Assembly: GCA_027621895.1 (NCBI GenBank)
Contig: JAQCAK010000041.1
Span: 1-9,771 of the forward strand
From: Pseudomonadota bacterium
GTDB taxonomy: Bacteria > Pseudomonadota > Gammaproteobacteria > Pseudomonadales > Azotimanducaceae
Length of the DNA stretch: 9,771 nucleotides
Reading direction: 5' to 3'
Shown here: positions 6,350-9,771 of the stretch, piece after piece
How positions within the stretch are numbered: position 1 is the stretch's first letter
How the letters are laid out: each line of letters starts with the position of its first letter
The notes under the pieces: model-generated
The model's input: the letters and a program-made list of their open reading frames with translations, nothing else
Told to the model about the DNA's origin: nothing
The model's database searches: none
Translations under genes and position numbers: made by a program

Positions 6350-7552
6350 TCACAATGCAGAGATTCGCTGCAGCAGTGGATCCAGCAGCCACTGCGCCAG
6401 GGTCTTGCGACCCGAGGCCAGGAAGGTCCGGAAATGCATACCGGGCAGGTACCGGCCGCGATCGCTGCGTTCCAGTTCCTCCGCGCTGATGCTGAGGCGC
6501 GCCAGGTACGCATCCTGGTGTGCGCCAACGGCCGTGGGGTGGTCCGGCACGTGAAGAATGGTTGCTGTCAGGGTCCCATGTCGTTCTGCGGGAAATGCAT
6601 CGACTTCCAGTGCCAGTTGCTGGCCCGGTTTCACGAAACCGGCGGCGTGCGACGGTATATAGAGCGTTCCCGAGATGGCGTTCTGCGCAGAGCTGAGATG
6701 GAACACGGCCATTCCCGGTGTGACATGTGAACCTTCTGGCAGTGGTATGCGGGTAACCCGACCTGCGACGGGCGCCAGCAGCTGCTGAACCCGGGCCGCC
6801 TCCCGGGCTGCCTGTTCCTGTGATACCGCGGCGATGCGGATATCGAGTTCCGAGATCTCTCGCTGGTAATCTGCCGTTAGCCGGTCGCGCTCGGCCTGCA
6901 GGTCCTGCAGGCTGAATCGCAGGGCTTCAACGTCACCACGTTGCCGGTGCAGCTGCTGCCATGCCTCAAGGACCGTATCCCGGTAGGCTGACCATTCCAG
7001 TTCGGACACATGGCCGCTGCGGCGCAACGTCATGATCCTGTCGAGACGGGATTGCCGGTCTTTCAACTGCTGTTGCGCCATCTCGAGCGCCCGGGCTTCC
7101 TGAGCCAGTGATCTGCGGGTGTGAAGAGTCTGCTGGTCCAGTCGCTGTCGACCAGCCTCCAGGTTCGCGGCGGCAGTGGTTTTCAGGTTCTCCAGGGACT
7201 GCCGACGCCCGGTGAGCGAGGATTCGATGGAGCGGATATCCGTATGGCGGTGAATCTCACCGAGTCGCTGGTGCCGGCTGACCTGCTGGTTTTCCCTGAC
7301 CGCGATCACCGCGAGTTCGCCGTGGTCGGCGGCCAGGATCTGCCGCGCACCCACGGTATCAATGACGCCGGTCACCGGTACCTTGCGGGTATAGGTTGTG
7401 CCGGAAAGCAGGAAGCCCGCCAGCAGCAGCGTACCCAGCAGAGTGATCGTCGTCAGCTGCAGACCTGCGGACGGCGCAATCCGGGTTTCACCCAGTGGCG
7501 GTTCGCCGCTGCTTGAGATGGCCTCGGCCCTGAACAGTGAGGTAGCAGACAT
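6350..7552 (-). CDS. HlyD/CvaA-family membrane fusion protein of type I secretion
   Basis: This 400-residue periplasmic adaptor joins the inner-membrane ABC exporter to an outer-membrane TolC-like channel. Visible parts are a cytoplasmic N-terminus of about 32 residues, one membrane anchor at about 33-51, a first half-lipoyl segment at about 72-104, a long heptad-rich coiled-coil hairpin at about 105-255 rich in Gln, Arg, Leu and Glu, the returning lipoyl half with LLAPVAGRVTRIP at 258-270, and a beta-barrel region at about 291-350. The C-terminal LPGMHFRTFLASGRKT (369-384) followed by WLLDPL matches the typical HlyD-family ending. The gene sits 15 bases before the exporter gene, so the two are certainly partners. 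The ATG at 7552 has no convincing ribosome site. The 79 bases before it show no good promoter, which suggests transcription from further upstream. Confidence 0.93.
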   Translation of the reverse strand: MSATSLFRAEAISSSGEPPLGETRIAPSAGLQLTTITLLGTLLLAGFLLSGTTYTRKVPVTGVIDTVGARQILAADHGELAVIAVRENQQVSRHQRLGEIHRHTDIRSIESSLTGRRQSLENLKTTAAANLEAGRQRLDQQTLHTRRSLAQEARALEMAQQQLKDRQSRLDRIMTLRRSGHVSELEWSAYRDTVLEAWQQLHRQRGDVEALRFSLQDLQAERDRLTADYQREISELDIRIAAVSQEQAAREAARVQQLLAPVAGRVTRIPLPEGSHVTPGMAVFHLSSAQNAISGTLYIPSHAAGFVKPGQQLALEVDAFPAERHGTLTATILHVPDHPTAVGAHQDAYLARLSISAEELERSDRGRYLPGMHFRTFLASGRKTLAQWLLDPLLQRISAL

Positions 7553-7631
7553 GCTGTCGAGTATTCACGGGTCTGGAACGAATGACTGCCGGTACAGGCT
7601 GATGCTGTCGTAGGAGAATGCCGCCGGTGAG
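7553..7631. other. Gap between the MATE and HlyD-type genes
   Basis: This gap is the natural place for a leader-bearing peptide gene or a promoter for the exporter operon. On the minus strand no frame here gives a start codon, ribosome site and double-glycine motif together. A TG-n-AATACT sequence resembling an extended -10 box lies only a few bases before the hlyD ATG and has no matching -35 box. No T-tailed hairpin terminator is seen. It looks like a plain intra-operon spacer. Confidence 0.4.
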
Positions 7632-9005
7632 TCAGCTGCCGGAAGCCGCGATCTTCCCGGGGGCCAGGTGGCCGTAGGTGCGCCGGTTCCAGCTGAAGGC
7701 GATCAGCCCCATCAGCAGGTTGGAGGTGGCCGCCGCGATAAAGATACCGGTAACACCGAACAGTGCCTTGCCGACAAAGGCCAGCGGAATGTAGATGATA
7801 AACATGCGGATGATCGACATGATGGTTGACGATACCGGCTTGCCTAGTGAGTTGAAGATCGCACTGGCCATCATCAGGACGCCCCAGGTGCCGTAGCTGA
7901 CAGGCACGATCATCAGGAAATGGGCGGTGACTTCAATGACCTCGGGATGGTCATCAAACAGCCCGGCAATCGGGTAACGGAACAGGAACAGGATCACGGC
8001 CACCAGTGCGCCCCAGGCCATGGCGTACTGGAACGAAAAGATCATCGCCTCGTTGGCCCGGTCGTGTCGCTCGGCGCCCCAGTTCTGGCCCACGAAAGGC
8101 CCGATGCTGGCAGACATGGCAAACAGCGGAATCACGAACAGGCTCTCGATGCGGGAAGCGATACCAAAGCCGGCGACGGTTTCCTGGCTGAAGCTGGCCA
8201 GCAGGCTGACGACCACGGCGATCGAAATGGGGCCGATCAGGTTGGTGGCCGTCGCGGGTATGGCAACCACCATGATCTGTCGCCAGGAGTGCAGCACCGC
8301 TGCCAGGGTCAGGTTGCTGTAGCTGATCAGGTGCTCCCGGTAGTGCAGCACCGACATGGTCACGATGAACAGCACGATACGGGCCGCCAGGTTTGCCCAG
8401 GCCGCGCCCTGTAAGCCGAGTTCCGGCAGGCCCAGCAGACCGAAAATCAAAAACGGCCCGAGGATTACCTGCAGGACAGCGCCGGACACCATGATGGTCC
8501 CGGAGATGCTGGCATCACCGGTTGCCCGCAGCGCATTGGCGCCGATGGACGGGATGGCCATGAATACCATGGACACGAAGTACACCGACATGTATTCGAC
8601 GATCAGCGGCAGGGTGGTCTCATCGGCGCCAAGCAGCAGGAAAAGGGGCTCGATAGTCAGCCAGCCGAGCAGGCACATGCTCGTCATCACCACCGCCACC
8701 AGGGTGATGCCATCGCTGGCCAGGCGCTGCACGCCATCCTCGTCGCCCTGGCCCACGGTGCGCGCAAGTACCGAGGACAATCCAATCGAGATCCCGAGAG
8801 ACAGTGACATCAGTGCGCCGGTCACGGGGAAGGTAAAGCTGTAGGCGGCCAGGGCAGCAGTGCCCACCTGTGACAGGTAATAGGCCTCGACCAGTGCTGC
8901 GCCGATGTTCGCGGTGATGCCGAGCAGCATGGGCGCGGTCAGCCGCAGCAGCCCGTAACTGACAGGTCCCTGTACCAGCCGCGCCTGTCGGGGTGGGGCG
9001 CTCAT
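7632..9005 (-). CDS. MATE-family efflux pump (NorM-like)
   Basis: This 457-residue inner-membrane protein belongs to the multidrug and toxic compound extrusion family, which exports cationic drugs or metabolites in exchange for Na+ or H+. About 12 hydrophobic helices form two six-helix halves joined near 225-240. Family landmarks are LRLTAPMLLG at 20-29, ALRATGDASISGT at 158-170, LGLQGAAWA at 196-204 and FVGQNWGAERHDRANEA at 304-320, which is the common GQNxGA motif. Length is normal. The start ATG overlaps the metA stop as ATGA; the AGG before it touches the ATG, so translation probably depends on ribosomes finishing metA. The substrate cannot be told from sequence. Coupling to metA may hint at export of a methionine-related or other small metabolite, but that is speculative. 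Confidence 0.92.
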   Translation of the reverse strand: MSAPPRQARLVQGPVSYGLLRLTAPMLLGITANIGAALVEAYYLSQVGTAALAAYSFTFPVTGALMSLSLGISIGLSSVLARTVGQGDEDGVQRLASDGITLVAVVMTSMCLLGWLTIEPLFLLLGADETTLPLIVEYMSVYFVSMVFMAIPSIGANALRATGDASISGTIMVSGAVLQVILGPFLIFGLLGLPELGLQGAAWANLAARIVLFIVTMSVLHYREHLISYSNLTLAAVLHSWRQIMVVAIPATATNLIGPISIAVVVSLLASFSQETVAGFGIASRIESLFVIPLFAMSASIGPFVGQNWGAERHDRANEAMIFSFQYAMAWGALVAVILFLFRYPIAGLFDDHPEVIEVTAHFLMIVPVSYGTWGVLMMASAIFNSLGKPVSSTIMSIIRMFIIYIPLAFVGKALFGVTGIFIAAATSNLLMGLIAFSWNRRTYGHLAPGKIAASGS

Positions 9006-9771
9006 CCTGTCTGTGAGTACTCGGTGGGCAGCTGTACCTTGCCGATCTTCGACGTGTCAAAGGGCGTGAGTTGATAGACGTAGTAGTTCAGCCAGTTGTT
9101 GAACAGCAGGTTGCCGTGACTTTTCCAGGTGACGATCGGATCTTTCGTGGGATCATCGTCAGGAAAGTAGTGTTCCGGAATATCCGGATCAAGCCCGGCT
9201 TCCAGATCACGTTCGTACTCCGCTTTCAGGCAGCCGGGTTCGTACTCGGAATGACCGGTGACAAACAGGTGCCTGCCATTGCGGCTGATCCAGATATAGG
9301 GGCCAGCGATTCTGGAATCCGCGATCAGTTCGATCTCGTCCAGTGCCAGCAGCTGGTCACGGGGCACCTCGGCGTAGCGCGAGTGAGGCGCGTTAAAGAC
9401 GTCGTCGAATCCTCGAACAATCGGCGACAGTGGCTTCAGCAGCCGGTGCGGATAGACACCGCTGATCTTTTTCGGCAGCAATACCTTGGGTACACCGTAC
9501 AGGTGATACATGGCAGCCTGTACAGCCCAGCACAGGAACATCACGGAGGTGACATTGGTGACAGTCCAGTCCAGGACCTGTTTCATTTCGTCCCAGAATT
9601 CAACCTCATCGAAAGCTACCTGGCCCAGTGGTGCGCCGGTAATGATCATGCCGTCGTACCGGTTGTCCTTCACCTGGCTGAAAGTTCGGTAGAAGGTGTC
9701 CATGTGCTCGATCGGGGTGTGCTTCGACGGCCGGTCGGAGATGCGCATCAGCTCCACGTCCACCTGCAGCG
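9002..9771 (-). CDS. metA: Homoserine O-succinyltransferase, 5' end cut by window edge
   Basis: This is the cytoplasmic enzyme that acylates homoserine with succinyl-CoA, the first committed step of methionine synthesis. The reading frame is open to the right edge, where Leu-Gln-Val-Asp matches residues 63-66 of E. coli MetA, so about 60 N-terminal residues lie outside; 255 complete residues are visible. Counting from the Val codon at 9763, the catalytic Cys is residue 78 (FLCWAVQAA, Cys142 in E. coli), and VTGHSEYE at 168-175 holds His171 and Glu173 (His235, Glu237). The acyl-CoA selectivity position in TGAPLG is Gly47, equal to Gly111 of E. coli, which predicts succinyl rather than acetyl transfer. 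The ending SHGNLLFNNWLNYYVYQLTPF matches the family end. A GTG at 9763 is internal and not the start. Its stop overlaps the MATE start as ATGA, making metA the first visible gene of a five-gene minus-strand run. Confidence 0.95.
   Translation of the reverse strand, partial: LQVDVELMRISDRPSKHTPIEHMDTFYRTFSQVKDNRYDGMIITGAPLGQVAFDEVEFWDEMKQVLDWTVTNVTSVMFLCWAVQAAMYHLYGVPKVLLPKKISGVYPHRLLKPLSPIVRGFDDVFNAPHSRYAEVPRDQLLALDEIELIADSRIAGPYIWISRNGRHLFVTGHSEYEPGCLKAEYERDLEAGLDPDIPEHYFPDDDPTKDPIVTWKSHGNLLFNNWLNYYVYQLTPFDTSKIGKVQLPTEYSQTG

Noticed and set aside
5624..6730. Long plus-strand open frame of 368 codons
   Set aside because: It lies antisense to the exporter and HlyD genes, has no ribosome site or recognisable domain, and is Gln/Arg/His-rich as expected for the shadow of a GC-rich coding strand.
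7553..7631. Possible small peptide gene before the HlyD-type gene
   Set aside because: Minus-strand frames give no start codon with ribosome site and no double-glycine leader pattern; one frame is just read-through of the MATE gene past its stop.
9741..9763. GTG at 9763 as the true start of metA
   Set aside because: Homology to E. coli MetA continues upstream (Leu-Gln before Val), and about 60 conserved N-terminal residues would be missing; the gene is cut by the window edge.

Overview
The window is a G+C-rich (about 60% by eye), gene-dense bacterial chromosome segment, most likely from a free-living, possibly marine, gammaproteobacterium. Pointing to this are a succinyl-type MetA, a colicin-V-type (CvaB/CvaA-like) export pair, a NorM-like MATE pump and a secreted S1/P1 nuclease. 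The SerC is of the alphaproteobacterial/Methanosarcina type, so an alphaproteobacterium cannot be excluded. No RNA gene, insertion sequence, CRISPR array, phage gene or attachment site was seen, and no gene-free stretch exceeds 115 bases.

Left block (1-2144): a minus-strand pair reads leftward, a class V phosphoserine aminotransferase (serC) followed 40 bases later by an SMP-30/gluconolactonase-type hydrolase that runs off the left edge. A promoter with a perfect TTGACA -35 box lies upstream of serC. The 114-base divergent region also serves a plus-strand gene for a 407-residue MFS carrier whose conserved loops resemble the ATP/ADP (NTT/Tlc) nucleotide transporters. That gene meets the next block tail to tail and overlaps it by 26 bases.

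Right block (3343-9771): five minus-strand genes read leftward with tiny gaps: metA (homoserine O-succinyltransferase, cut by the right edge), a MATE efflux pump (ATGA overlap with metA), a HlyD/CvaA-type membrane fusion protein (79-base gap), a C39-peptidase ABC exporter (15-base gap), and a secreted S1/P1-type zinc nuclease (37-base gap). They may form one transcription unit. The HlyD and ABC proteins form the inner-membrane part of a type I secretion machine that should remove double-glycine leaders and export peptides. The outer-membrane channel (TolC-like) and the peptide substrate are not in the window.

Most interesting points: an exporter with an intact peptidase but no visible substrate, joined to a nuclease gene; a His-to-Asp change at a predicted zinc ligand of that nuclease; and the pairing of an alphaproteobacterial-type SerC with an SMP-30 hydrolase. 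No clearly new system can be claimed from sequence alone.
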